NCBI GenBank assembly: GCA_002408385.1
Contig: DHSB01000058.1
Coordinates: 32,250-45,470 of the forward strand
Direction: 5' to 3'
Source: Myxococcales bacterium UBA5297
GTDB taxonomy: Bacteria > Myxococcota > Myxococcia > Myxococcales > UBA5297
Length of the DNA: 13,221 nt
Part shown: positions 6,384-13,016 of the stretch, in pieces
Numbering within the stretch: the first letter of the stretch is position 1
Layout: every line of letters begins with the position of its first letter
Notes under the pieces: generated by a model
The model's input: the letters and a program-made list of their open reading frames with translations, nothing else
Database searches by the model: none
What the model was told of the DNA's origin: nothing
Made by a program: the position numbers and the translations under genes

Positions 6384-6388
6384 GGAGG
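6384..6388 (+). promoter_or_regulatory. Shine-Dalgarno site of the universal-stress/PCP_red gene
   Basis: GGAGG, eight bases before a GTG codon at 6397. This decides between the GTG and the ATG at 6412, and excludes the very long upstream open frame beginning at 5500. Confidence 0.6.
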
Positions 6389-6396
6389 TCGACTCC

Positions 6397-7593
6397 GTGT
6401 ACGAGAACGTGATGGTGGCGGTGGACAACTCCGCGTGGTCGAACCGTGCCGCGGCGCTGGCAGCGCAGCTCGCGCGGGCGAGCGGCGCGAAGCTGACCGG
6501 GGTCCACGTCTACGCCGCGAGCCTTCACTACGAGCGCTTCCGCCACCTCGAGCCGGGTCTGCCCGAGCGCTACCAGGCCGAGGAGAAGCTCGCCTACCAG
6601 CGGGAGATCCACGACGACCTCATCGGCCGGGGCCTGCGGATGATCAGCGACGCGTATCTGGACGTCTTCGAGCGGGTCTGCGGTGAGGACGGCCTGCCGT
6701 GTGCGCGCAAGCTGCTCGAGGGGCGCAACTACGAGCAGCTCGCCGATGACGCCCGCCAGAGCCGCTACGACCTCGTCGTCATGGGCGCCCACGGGCTCGG
6801 CCGGACCCCACGTTCGGTCATCGGCAGCGTCTGCGAGCGGGTGCTGCGCGCGGTCGACTGCGATGTCCTCGTCGCTCGCGAGGAGCGCGGGCTCGAGGCG
6901 GGCGGCATCGTCGTGGCGATGGACGGCAGCCCGTGCTCGGAGGCCGCGCTCGAGACCGCCCTCGATCTTGGCGAGCGCTTTAGTGCCGAGGTCTCGGCGG
7001 TGGCCGCCTACGATCCCGGCTTCCATCGCGTCGCGTTCCAGAGTCTCGCGGGCGTGCTCTCCGAGGAGGCGTCGCGGCTCTTTCGCTTCCGGGAGCAGGA
7101 GGCGCTGCACGACGAGATCATCGACGAGGGCCTGATGAAGGTTTACGGCGCCCATCTCGAGCAGGCCCGCGCGAGGGCGGCCAAGCGGGGCGCGCGGCTG
7201 CGCACGGCGGTGGTCGAGGGCAAGGCGAGCGAGGCCATCGCCGCGCATGCCGAACAGGTGCGTGCCTCGCTGCTCGTCGTCGGGCGGCTCGGCTTGCATC
7301 GCGGCCCGGCGTCGAATCTGGGCTCGACCGCCGAGAACCTGGTCCGCCTCGCCGGTTGCGACGTGCTCGTCGTCAATCGAGAGCCGTCGGCCGAGAGCCG
7401 CGAGGTCGTCGCGAAGGAGCCGGCCGTGCCAGCGGTGCGCTGGAGCCCCGAGGCCGAGGCGCGGCTCGGCCACGTCCCGCGATTCGTGCGTGGGATGGCG
7501 CGGCGGCGCATCGAGGTCTTCGCGCGCGAGCAGGGGCACGCCGAAGTCACGCTCGAGGTCTACGAGAACGCCCGGCGCCACTTCGGGAGGTGA
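6397..7593 (+). CDS. Tandem universal stress protein with C-terminal PCP_red domain
   Basis: A 398-residue soluble protein with a GTG start (MYENVMVAVDNS). Two universal stress (UspA-like) domains lie at about 1-162 and 168-328. Both keep the ATP-binding signature G-x2-G-x9-G-S: GAHG at 130-133 with GS at 143-144, and GRLG at 296-299 with GS at 309-310. Each ends in CDVLV. Residues 348-398 (RWSPEAEARLGHVPRFVRG ... REQGHAEVTLEVYENA) match the small domain found at the C-terminus of protochlorophyllide reductase subunit B (PCP_red). It also occurs outside phototrophs, with unknown role. No bacteriochlorophyll genes are present here, so a photosynthetic role is not supported. ATP binding and a role in stress or redox response are inferred. 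The USP call is firm, and the PCP_red call is good from recognised sequence pattern. Confidence 0.9.
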   Translation: MYENVMVAVDNSAWSNRAAALAAQLARASGAKLTGVHVYAASLHYERFRHLEPGLPERYQAEEKLAYQREIHDDLIGRGLRMISDAYLDVFERVCGEDGLPCARKLLEGRNYEQLADDARQSRYDLVVMGAHGLGRTPRSVIGSVCERVLRAVDCDVLVAREERGLEAGGIVVAMDGSPCSEAALETALDLGERFSAEVSAVAAYDPGFHRVAFQSLAGVLSEEASRLFRFREQEALHDEIIDEGLMKVYGAHLEQARARAAKRGARLRTAVVEGKASEAIAAHAEQVRASLLVVGRLGLHRGPASNLGSTAENLVRLAGCDVLVVNREPSAESREVVAKEPAVPAVRWSPEAEARLGHVPRFVRGMARRRIEVFAREQGHAEVTLEVYENARRHFGR

Positions 7594-7816
7594 CCCACGC
7601 CGGGCGCTCGGCGCGGCTGCTCCAGGAGAAGCGAATGGTGGAGGGGGCCCGGGCTGATCCGGCACCGAGCACCGACTGAGAACTCTCGGGTCGCCTTCCC
7701 GCAGCTCTGCGTTGGCCCTCGCAGCGCAAGAAACGAACGCTCGCGACGCGGCGGCCGGCCCGCCCGTTCGGTCCCCGCCGCTCCGTGTCCGTGCTGCCGG
7801 CCATCTTCGTCCCACC

Positions 7817-7824
7817 AAGGAGGG
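7817..7824 (+). promoter_or_regulatory. Shine-Dalgarno site of the CxxC-rich small protein
   Basis: AAGGAGGG, five bases before GTG at 7830. This near-perfect site makes GTG the start rather than the in-frame codon at 7785 or the out-of-frame ATG at 7825. Confidence 0.7.
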
Positions 7825-7829
7825 ATGCC

Positions 7830-8093
7830 GTGGGTCTTCTCTATCGGCTGGTGTGTAAGGACTGCGGTTACAAGACGAAGGACCTGCTGGACGGGCCGGC
7901 ACCAGACGGCGTGCCTCCAACGATTGGCCTGTGCCGGACCTGCAAGAGGGTCGCTCAGTACGTCCCCGGCCGCGATAAGCCGGTCTGTCGCAAGTGCCGC
8001 AAGGAGCTCGAGCCGGTCTACTCGCTCGAGATGGTTCCCTGTCCCCGCTGTCCGGCGACGATGAAGTTCATCAGCGTGGGCATTTGGGACTGA
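7830..8093 (+). CDS. Small protein with four CxxC pairs (double zinc ribbon)
   Basis: An 87-residue protein beginning MGLLYRLVCKDCGYKTKD. CxxC pairs lie at 9-12, 35-38, 53-56 and 71-74. Their spacing suits two zinc ribbons, pairs 1+2 and 3+4 binding one Zn each. No enzyme motif or membrane helix is visible. Such proteins often act as nucleic-acid or protein-binding adaptors, but the target here is unknown. The gene lies 236 bp downstream of the universal-stress gene on the same strand and probably has its own promoter. A rubredoxin is an alternative reading, but the first CxxC lacks the usual CPxCG pattern. Confidence 0.8.
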   Translation: MGLLYRLVCKDCGYKTKDLLDGPAPDGVPPTIGLCRTCKRVAQYVPGRDKPVCRKCRKELEPVYSLEMVPCPRCPATMKFISVGIWD

Positions 8094-8312
8094 GCGGCGC
8101 TCGTCGGACGCTCGAACGGCCATTGGGGCTGGTGGCGATGGTCCCGAACGCCGTGCCGAGCGTGCTGGTGCTCGCCTCGCGCGGTTGCGACCGCTCGCCA
8201 AGGCTGAGAGCGTGGGCCTTCCGCCGCATCGGGAGCCGGCGGGGATGAAGATCAGTCCCTCTCGAACTGACGCAGGCTGGCCTTCAGCTCTTGTTCTCTT
8301 TACCCTCAAGGC

Positions 8313-8525
8313 ATGACACGAGTGCTCGATTGGGACGGCGAGAATCTTCCTGAGGAGATGCGTTCGCTGCCGCCTGGCCGCTACGTTGTCGCGCCGGCCG
8401 ACGAGGCGGTGGTACTCACCTCCGACGAAGAGGCGGGGCTCAGGCGGGCGATTGCTTCCTTGAATGCCGGACGCGGACGGAGCCTCGACGAAGTACGTGC
8501 CCGAACCACCTCGTCCAAGAAATGA
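8313..8525 (+). CDS. Antitoxin of a type II toxin-antitoxin pair
   Basis: A 70-residue acidic protein with a PPGRYVVAP motif (21-29) followed by LTSDEEAGLRRAIASLNAG (35-53) and a GRSLDEVRA segment. This order is typical of small antitoxins that sit directly before ParE/RelE toxins. AAGG lies upstream of the ATG. The stop overlaps the toxin start as ATGA, so the two are translationally coupled. The antitoxin normally binds and masks the toxin and represses the shared promoter. A TTGTTC...TTTACC stretch at 8291-8304 could be part of that promoter, but this is weak. Confidence 0.8.
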   Translation: MTRVLDWDGENLPEEMRSLPPGRYVVAPADEAVVLTSDEEAGLRRAIASLNAGRGRSLDEVRARTTSSKK

Positions 8526-8803
8526 ACATCGTCTTCTCGCCGGAAGCCGAGGCCGACCTGCAGGCGGGCTTGGACTACCTGCGTGAGCGAAACCCTGCAG
8601 TGGCGATCAAATTGGCGGAGCAGGTCTTCGCTGCGTTGGAGCTGCTGGCGAGCGGCGAGGTAGATGGGCCTGAGCATCGGCTCACCACTGGTGAGGTGGT
8701 CCGAAGCTGGCTCGTCCTTCCTTACCGGCTGTTCTACCAGCGGACCGAAAATGAGCTTCGAGTGCTGCGGCTGTACCACCGCGCGCGTCGCCCGATCACC
8801 TAG
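8522..8803 (+). CDS. ParE/RelE-family toxin
   Basis: A 93-residue basic protein of the ParE/RelE fold. It starts MNIVFSPEAEADLQAGLDYL, followed by the ERNPAVAIKLAEQVFAAL helix (22-39), a VRSWLVLPYRLFYQ strand pair (60-73), and the C-terminal LRVLRLYHRARRPI (79-92) that corresponds to the usual ILRVLHGAR ending. ParE members poison DNA gyrase and RelE members cleave mRNA on the ribosome. The long first helix and the SPEAEADL start favour ParE, but sequence alone does not settle the target. Length is normal and nothing appears broken. Confidence 0.88.
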   Translation: MNIVFSPEAEADLQAGLDYLRERNPAVAIKLAEQVFAALELLASGEVDGPEHRLTTGEVVRSWLVLPYRLFYQRTENELRVLRLYHRARRPIT

Positions 8804-9053
8804 CAGCTAGGCCGATTCGTCCCGCTGGAAGATGTTCGGCGGCACGCGCTTCCGGATGTAGTGCCGGGAGTGCAGGTTCACGACGAAGGCGAACAGGTGC
8901 AGCGGCGGCCGAAGCCGCGGTTGAAGAGGCTGGGCCAGACGATGCTGCCCAGGCTGAAGACCTTCCCGTTGGTCCTGGAGAGCAAGACGGCGCGGCTTCA
9001 AGCCCCACGCCAAGCGATCGGCCGGTCCGCCCCCCGGGACCTATGTTGATCGA

Positions 9054-9353
9054 GTGGCGCGCAGACGGCCGCAGGCAGGGGCTTTCGTGCACAGGTCGCG
9101 CAGCTCGAAGCGCATCGCCGAAGAGGCCAAGACCGCCCTCGCCGGAAGGCTCAGGCTGGTGGCGCCCGCGATGCTCTTTCTGCAGGGGCCCGCGCTGCCC
9201 GAAGCGCCGCCGAGCACCTGGTCCGGGTGGTGGGGTTGGTGGTGGTGGGCCGTCGTCGGCGCGCTCGTCCTCGGCGCGCTGCTCTACTTCATGGCGACGG
9301 CCGGCCGCCGCAGGCCACCCCTGGGCGAGCGCAAGCGAGGCCTGACGAAATGA
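9054..9353 (+). CDS. Small tryptophan-rich membrane protein coupled to cytochrome c
   Basis: A product of up to 99 residues from a GTG at 9054; a second GTG at 9159 is another possible start because the N-terminal part has no clear ribosome site. A signal-peptide-like stretch (LRLVAPAMLFLQGPALPEA) is followed by PSTWSGWWGWWWW and a transmembrane helix (about 59-81), then the basic tail GRRRPPLGERKRG. It should be a one- or two-helix membrane protein with the Trp cluster at the outer membrane interface. The stop overlaps the cytochrome c start (ATGA), so the two are coupled. I do not recognise a family. A membrane partner or assembly factor for the cytochrome is a guess from linkage. Confidence 0.65.
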   Translation: MARRRPQAGAFVHRSRSSKRIAEEAKTALAGRLRLVAPAMLFLQGPALPEAPPSTWSGWWGWWWWAVVGALVLGALLYFMATAGRRRPPLGERKRGLTK

Positions 9354-9790
9354 GAGCGAAGAGCGCGTCTCGGTCCGCGGCGCTTCAGGGCGTGCTCGCG
9401 CTCGTGCTGCTCACGGCGGGCGCGACAGCGCTTGCCTACACCGAGTCCCAGGCGAACAACGGCAGGCTCCTCTACCTCGACCACTGCGCGGCTTGCCATG
9501 GCCGGGACCTCCGCGGCGGCCCGGTCCCCGCACAGTTCTCCGAGCACGCCGGGGACCACGCCTTTGCGCTCGCAGGGCCCGACCGCCTGCCGGGCCTCTT
9601 CTCGGCGATGCAGGTCCTTGCCTATGCGCGCACGGCCATGCCCCAGCAGCAGCCCGACAGCCTGACGACCGAGGAGTACCTCGAGCTGACCGCCTTCCTC
9701 GTGAAGGTAAACGGCCTCGCCGCGCCCAACGGCGCTCCGGTGACGACAGAGGAGCTCACGAAGATCTCCGTTCCTCATCCGGCGCGGTGA
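9350..9790 (+). CDS. Secreted monohaem cytochrome c
   Basis: A 146-residue precursor with a signal peptide of about 29 residues (hydrophobic 11-28, ending ATALA-Y). One CAACH motif at 46-50 binds haem c. The distal ligand is probably Met97 in ARTAMPQQQPDSLTTEEY, and the helix LTAFLVKVNG (113-122) closes the class I fold. It should shuttle electrons in the periplasm or at the membrane face. The start at 9350 overlaps the upstream small membrane gene (ATGA); longer open frames upstream belong to that gene's shadow. Its link to the Rieske/bd-like operon on the other strand, 4.6 kb away, is possible but unproven. The stop codon is the first triplet of the 40-bp repeat at 9788. Confidence 0.9.
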   Translation: MRAKSASRSAALQGVLALVLLTAGATALAYTESQANNGRLLYLDHCAACHGRDLRGGPVPAQFSEHAGDHAFALAGPDRLPGLFSAMQVLAYARTAMPQQQPDSLTTEEYLELTAFLVKVNGLAAPNGAPVTTEELTKISVPHPAR

Positions 9791-9827
9791 AGAGGTGTCG
9801 AAGAATCCTTCGAGCGATAACCGATCG
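9788..9827 (+). repeat. 40-bp inverted repeat, right copy (partner at 224-263)
   Basis: It begins with the TGA stop of the cytochrome c gene and matches the reverse complement of 224-263 at 38 of 40 bases. It contains the hairpin TCGAAG-AATC-CTTCGA and ends near ATAACCGATCG. A diverged hairpin-repeat copy follows directly. Confidence 0.85.
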
Positions 9828-9865
9828 CCGGAGTGCCAGCCTTCGTGCTGGCGGCCCGCTGTCTC
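9828..9865. repeat. Diverged single copy of the CTTCGT-loop hairpin repeat
   Basis: CCGGAGT, then the stem GCCAGC, loop CTTCGT and stem GCTGGC, then GGCCCG. It corresponds to the reverse complement of the tandem unit at 62-196, where the stem is GCCGGC. Both stem arms have changed together, preserving pairing. Confidence 0.7.
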
Positions 9866-9952
9866 GGGGTGCCGGCGCCCGAGCCAGGGGCTTTCGGGCG
9901 CGGCGTTCGGATTGCGCTACAGTCGGCAGCCGCCGTGCTGGCGAGCCCTCCG

Positions 9953-12832
9953 ATGAATCGAGCTCTGCCCCTTGCCGCCCTTCTTCTCGCGGGCTGCGCG
10001 ACCCTGTCGCCGCGCTTCCCGCAGGACGTCGCCGCCTCCTTCGCCCGCGAGCAGATGCGCCGGCTCGACACCGCGAACCTGCAGGTCTACTACCCGGCGC
10101 GCCACGCCGAGCCGGCGCGGCGCATCGCGGGCCGGCTCGAGCGCTGCGCCACCGAGCTGCGCAAGCTCGCCGGGACGCAGAGGGAGGGCCGATTCCTGGT
10201 CTTCCTCACCGAGTCGGACTTCAACAACGCCTACGTCCAGCCGGTCGTCCTCGGCTATCCGCAGCAGATGGTCGTGCCGCTGCACATGTCGCTGGAGGTC
10301 TTCGACCTCTACGACCTGGGAAGCACGGCCAATGGCGACGTCTCCTGCCACGAGGCGGTCCACTACGTCGAGCTCGAGAAGGTGCGCGGCTTCTGGCGGG
10401 GGCTCAACTGGTTCTTCGGCGGCCTGCTCACCCCGCAGTCGTTCAAGGACCCGTGGTTCACCGAGGGGCTCGCCACCTTCTACGAAGGCCGGCTCGGGCC
10501 TCCTGTCGGCCGGCCTCACAGCCCGTTCTGGCGCGCCGGGCTCGAGTCGGGCATCGCCGCCGAGGGCGGGGCGCTCGACGCCGGCAGCCTGTCTCCCTAC
10601 AACCGCAAGGCCGTGCCCTACGGCGCCTCCTACCTCGTCGGCCTGGGCTTCGTCGGCTACCTCGCGCGCACCTATGGCGAGGAGAAGCTGTGGCGGCTCG
10701 TCGACAAGCAGGGCTCCTCGGTCTTCTCGCCGCTGGGCGTGACGCTGCGGTTCAAGGCGGTCTACGGCAGGTCGATAGGCGCGCTCTTCGACGACTACAC
10801 TGCCGAGTTGAAGGCGAGCCTCCGGGAGCGAGAGCGCCCTGCCGATCAGCGCGTCCTCGTCGGACAGATCGGGTCTCAAGCGCGGATGGCGACGGCGCCC
10901 GGCGCCCCCATCGCGCTCCTCGTCGAGGGGCGCGACAGCGAGGTCCGCTTGGAGATCCGCGAGCCCGACGGCCGCGTGCGCGCCTCGCGGCGGCTGACGA
11001 AGCTGCTGCCCCTGCGCCCCTGGATCGTCGCGAGCGCCGAGGTCGTCAGCGGGATGAGCTTCACCGCCGACGGGCGCTGGCTCTACCTCGTCTCCGCGGA
11101 TATCGACGACGAGCAGGCCTTCGAGGCGAGGCTGTGGAAGGTCGACACCCGCGATGCCAGCGTCGTACGCACTTGGAGCGGGCTGCGCGGGGTCGGCGGC
11201 TGCGTCTCACCCGACGGCCGCTCCTACGTCTACGTCCGGATCGAGGGCGACACCGGGAACCTGGTGCGCCTCGACCTCGAGTCGGGGGCGAGCGAACAAC
11301 TCACCCGGCTCGACGGGCGCGGCGCCCCTTCGGCGCCAGCCTGCTCGCCGGACGGCACGCGAATCGCCTTCTCCCGCAAGTTCGACCACGGCTTCGATCT
11401 CTTCGTGCGCGAGGCCGACGGCACGGTCCGCCGGCTCACCTCCGACGGACGCTTCAACTACCAGCCCCGATGGATCGACGAGCGCCGGCTCGTCTTCCTG
11501 CGCGAGCTCGACGGGCGCGGCCAGGCCCACCTCTTCGATCTGGAGGACGCGACGATCTCGCCGGTGACCGACGCGCCGTTCCTCGCTTTCGACGTCGCGC
11601 CGACGGGCGACGGGCAGCTCGTCTTCCTCAACCGCGAAGGGTGGGGCTGGTCGCTCGATGCGGCGCCCATCGCGCCGCGCGGTGAGCCGGTGGTGCAGGC
11701 GTTGGCCGCGGTCAACGCGATGCCGCTCTCAAGCCCGGAGCCCGCGATCGTGGTCGAGCGCGACGAGCCCTACTCGCAGCTCAACGGCCTCTTCTTGCCG
11801 ACCCTCCACGCGCCGCTCCTGCTCGCGCTGCCTGGCGAGGGCGGAGGAACGCGGTTGCTTGGCGCGCTCTCGCTCGTCGGCAGCGACCGGCTCGGCTTCC
11901 ATACCTGGGCGCTCAACGTCTCGTACGACACGGCCGACCGCCTGCCGAGCTTCGCGCTCAGCTACGGCAACTACCTCGCCGCGCCCTGGTTCATCGACTT
12001 GAACGCGGCGTACGTGCAGCTCGACCGGACCAGCGATCGCGAGCTGTCGCTAGGCGCGACCCGCGCTCTCTGGACGAGCCCGGTGCGCTTCGACTTCCTC
12101 GCGCTCGACAGGCGCGGGCCCGAATTCGTCGGGGCGCAGCGCTTCATCGGCCCCGGCGTACAGGCGAGTTATGGGGCTGGCGCCGCGACGATCTACGGCG
12201 GCCTGCGGCGGGCACTGACGATGGGCGTTGGGGCCCACTACTACTTGAGCGCTCTCGGCAGTCGGTACGACCTCGCCGACGTGCGCGGGCAGATCGGCGT
12301 GGTGCTCCCGCCGCCGCTGTTGAAGCGCAGCGCCTTCGAGCTCGGGGTCGTCGGTCGAGCGCTCATCGGCGAGCACCCGGGCGACCTCATCGAAGTCGGC
12401 GGCGTCAGCCCTGCGCTCTTCCAGGTGACCGGACTCGGCGCGGCGCGCGCGGACGACAGCCAGCTCTTCGGCGTGCCCGAGCTCGCCTTCGTCGAGCTCC
12501 AGCGCGGCTACGAGGACCAATCGACGCGCGGGCGGGCCGCGGCGGTCGGCAGCGCGGCGTATCGCTATCGCTTCGTTATCGACTACGGCTGGGCGTCGCT
12601 GCTCTACCTCTTCCCGTCGCTCTTCCTGCGCGAGGTCGATGTCGAGGCCTTCGCGAGCAGCTCGCGGATCTGGCGCGACATCGCTCCGGTCTGGAGGCAC
12701 GCCGCCGGCGGCGCCGTCTCGCTGCGGATGGCGTTGATGGGGAGCGCGCCCGTCTCGCTCTTCTACCAGTTCGCCTACCGCTGGGATGACGCGGCGGCGC
12801 CGCTGCATTTGGTCGGCGTTTCGATCGAGTAG
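9953..12832 (+). CDS. Outer-membrane lipoprotein: HEXXH peptidase-like, PD40/TolB propeller and beta-barrel
   Basis: A 959-residue protein. I choose the ATG at 9953 because it gives a clean lipoprotein signal (MNRALPLAALLLAGC, Cys15); the open frame upstream to 9833 runs through repeat DNA. Residues 30-290 resemble a gluzincin metallopeptidase: HEAVH at 133-137 (zinc ligands His133, His137; catalytic Glu134) and WFTEGLATFYE at 168-178, whose Glu171 could be the third ligand. Residues about 310-580 carry WD40/TolB-like blades (FTADGRWLYLVSA, SPDGRSYVYVRIEG, SPDGTRIAFSRK, DLFVREADGTVRRLTSDG). Residues about 600-959 alternate polar/aromatic strands such as WALNVSYDTADRLPSFALSY and end in LHLVGVSIE, as in an outer-membrane barrel. 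The lipidated N-terminus plus C-terminal barrel suggests an envelope-anchored peptidase; substrate unknown. Domain boundaries are estimates, and activity is inferred. Confidence 0.82.
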   Translation: MNRALPLAALLLAGCATLSPRFPQDVAASFAREQMRRLDTANLQVYYPARHAEPARRIAGRLERCATELRKLAGTQREGRFLVFLTESDFNNAYVQPVVLGYPQQMVVPLHMSLEVFDLYDLGSTANGDVSCHEAVHYVELEKVRGFWRGLNWFFGGLLTPQSFKDPWFTEGLATFYEGRLGPPVGRPHSPFWRAGLESGIAAEGGALDAGSLSPYNRKAVPYGASYLVGLGFVGYLARTYGEEKLWRLVDKQGSSVFSPLGVTLRFKAVYGRSIGALFDDYTAELKASLRERERPADQRVLVGQIGSQARMATAPGAPIALLVEGRDSEVRLEIREPDGRVRASRRLTKLLPLRPWIVASAEVVSGMSFTADGRWLYLVSADIDDEQAFEARLWKVDTRDASVVRTWSGLRGVGGCVSPDGRSYVYVRIEGDTGNLVRLDLESGASEQLTRLDGRGAPSAPACSPDGTRIAFSRKFDHGFDLFVREADGTVRRLTSDGRFNYQPRWIDERRLVFLRELDGRGQAHLFDLEDATISPVTDAPFLAFDVAPTGDGQLVFLNREGWGWSLDAAPIAPRGEPVVQALAAVNAMPLSSPEPAIVVERDEPYSQLNGLFLPTLHAPLLLALPGEGGGTRLLGALSLVGSDRLGFHTWALNVSYDTADRLPSFALSYGNYLAAPWFIDLNAAYVQLDRTSDRELSLGATRALWTSPVRFDFLALDRRGPEFVGAQRFIGPGVQASYGAGAATIYGGLRRALTMGVGAHYYLSALGSRYDLADVRGQIGVVLPPPLLKRSAFELGVVGRALIGEHPGDLIEVGGVSPALFQVTGLGAARADDSQLFGVPELAFVELQRGYEDQSTRGRAAAVGSAAYRYRFVIDYGWASLLYLFPSLFLREVDVEAFASSSRIWRDIAPVWRHAAGGAVSLRMALMGSAPVSLFYQFAYRWDDAAAPLHLVGVSIE

Positions 12833-12856
12833 GGGCAGCTTCGTCCGCGTAGCGCT

Positions 12857-12946
12857 GACCCGGATCGCCGACCCGGATCGCCGACAGGGATCGCCGACCC
12901 GGGTCGCCGACAGGGATCGCCGACACGGATCGCCGACCCGGACGCC
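12857..12946. repeat. 13-bp tandem repeat, seven units
   Basis: The unit GACCCGGATCGCC and variants (GACAGGGATCGCC, GACCCGGGTCGCC, GACACGGATCGCC) run head to tail from 12857, with a 12-base last unit. The period is not a multiple of three and the array lies just after the lipoprotein stop. It runs directly into the hairpin at 12940-12965. Confidence 0.85.
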
Positions 12947-12965
12947 GACCTTCGTGTCGGCGTCC
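12940..12965. terminator. Perfect 10-bp hairpin with CTTCGT loop, possible 3'-end structure
   Basis: GGACGCCGAC pairs perfectly with GTCGGCGTCC around the loop CTTCGT. It lies 108 bp past the lipoprotein stop, between convergent genes. No T-tract follows, so intrinsic termination is uncertain. The loop equals that of the repeats at 62-196 and 9832. Confidence 0.45.
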
Positions 12966-13016
12966 CGCCGGATCCTGCGATGCGCGGGGTGCCGCCACAC
13001 CACGACGGCTCGCCCT

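Noticed and set aside
6397..7593. Bacteriochlorophyll biosynthesis protein, suggested by the PCP_red domain
   Set aside because: The body of the protein is two universal-stress domains. No nitrogenase-like BchB core or other pigment genes are present.
8807..9013. Minus-strand 68-codon frame ending VNLHSRHYIRKRVPPNIF, as a transposase remnant
   Set aside because: The tail looks somewhat protein-like, but I cannot match it to any transposase and the rest is low-complexity. The 250 bp at 8804-9053 contain nothing I can support.
261..9790. tRNA or rRNA genes
   Set aside because: I saw no cloverleaf-like segment with the TTCRANYC arm and no rRNA sequence anywhere in the window.
12857..12946. Iteron-type replication origin
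   Set aside because: The 13-bp units are direct repeats but there is no AT-rich stretch, Rep gene or DnaA box nearby. It reads better as a slippage array.
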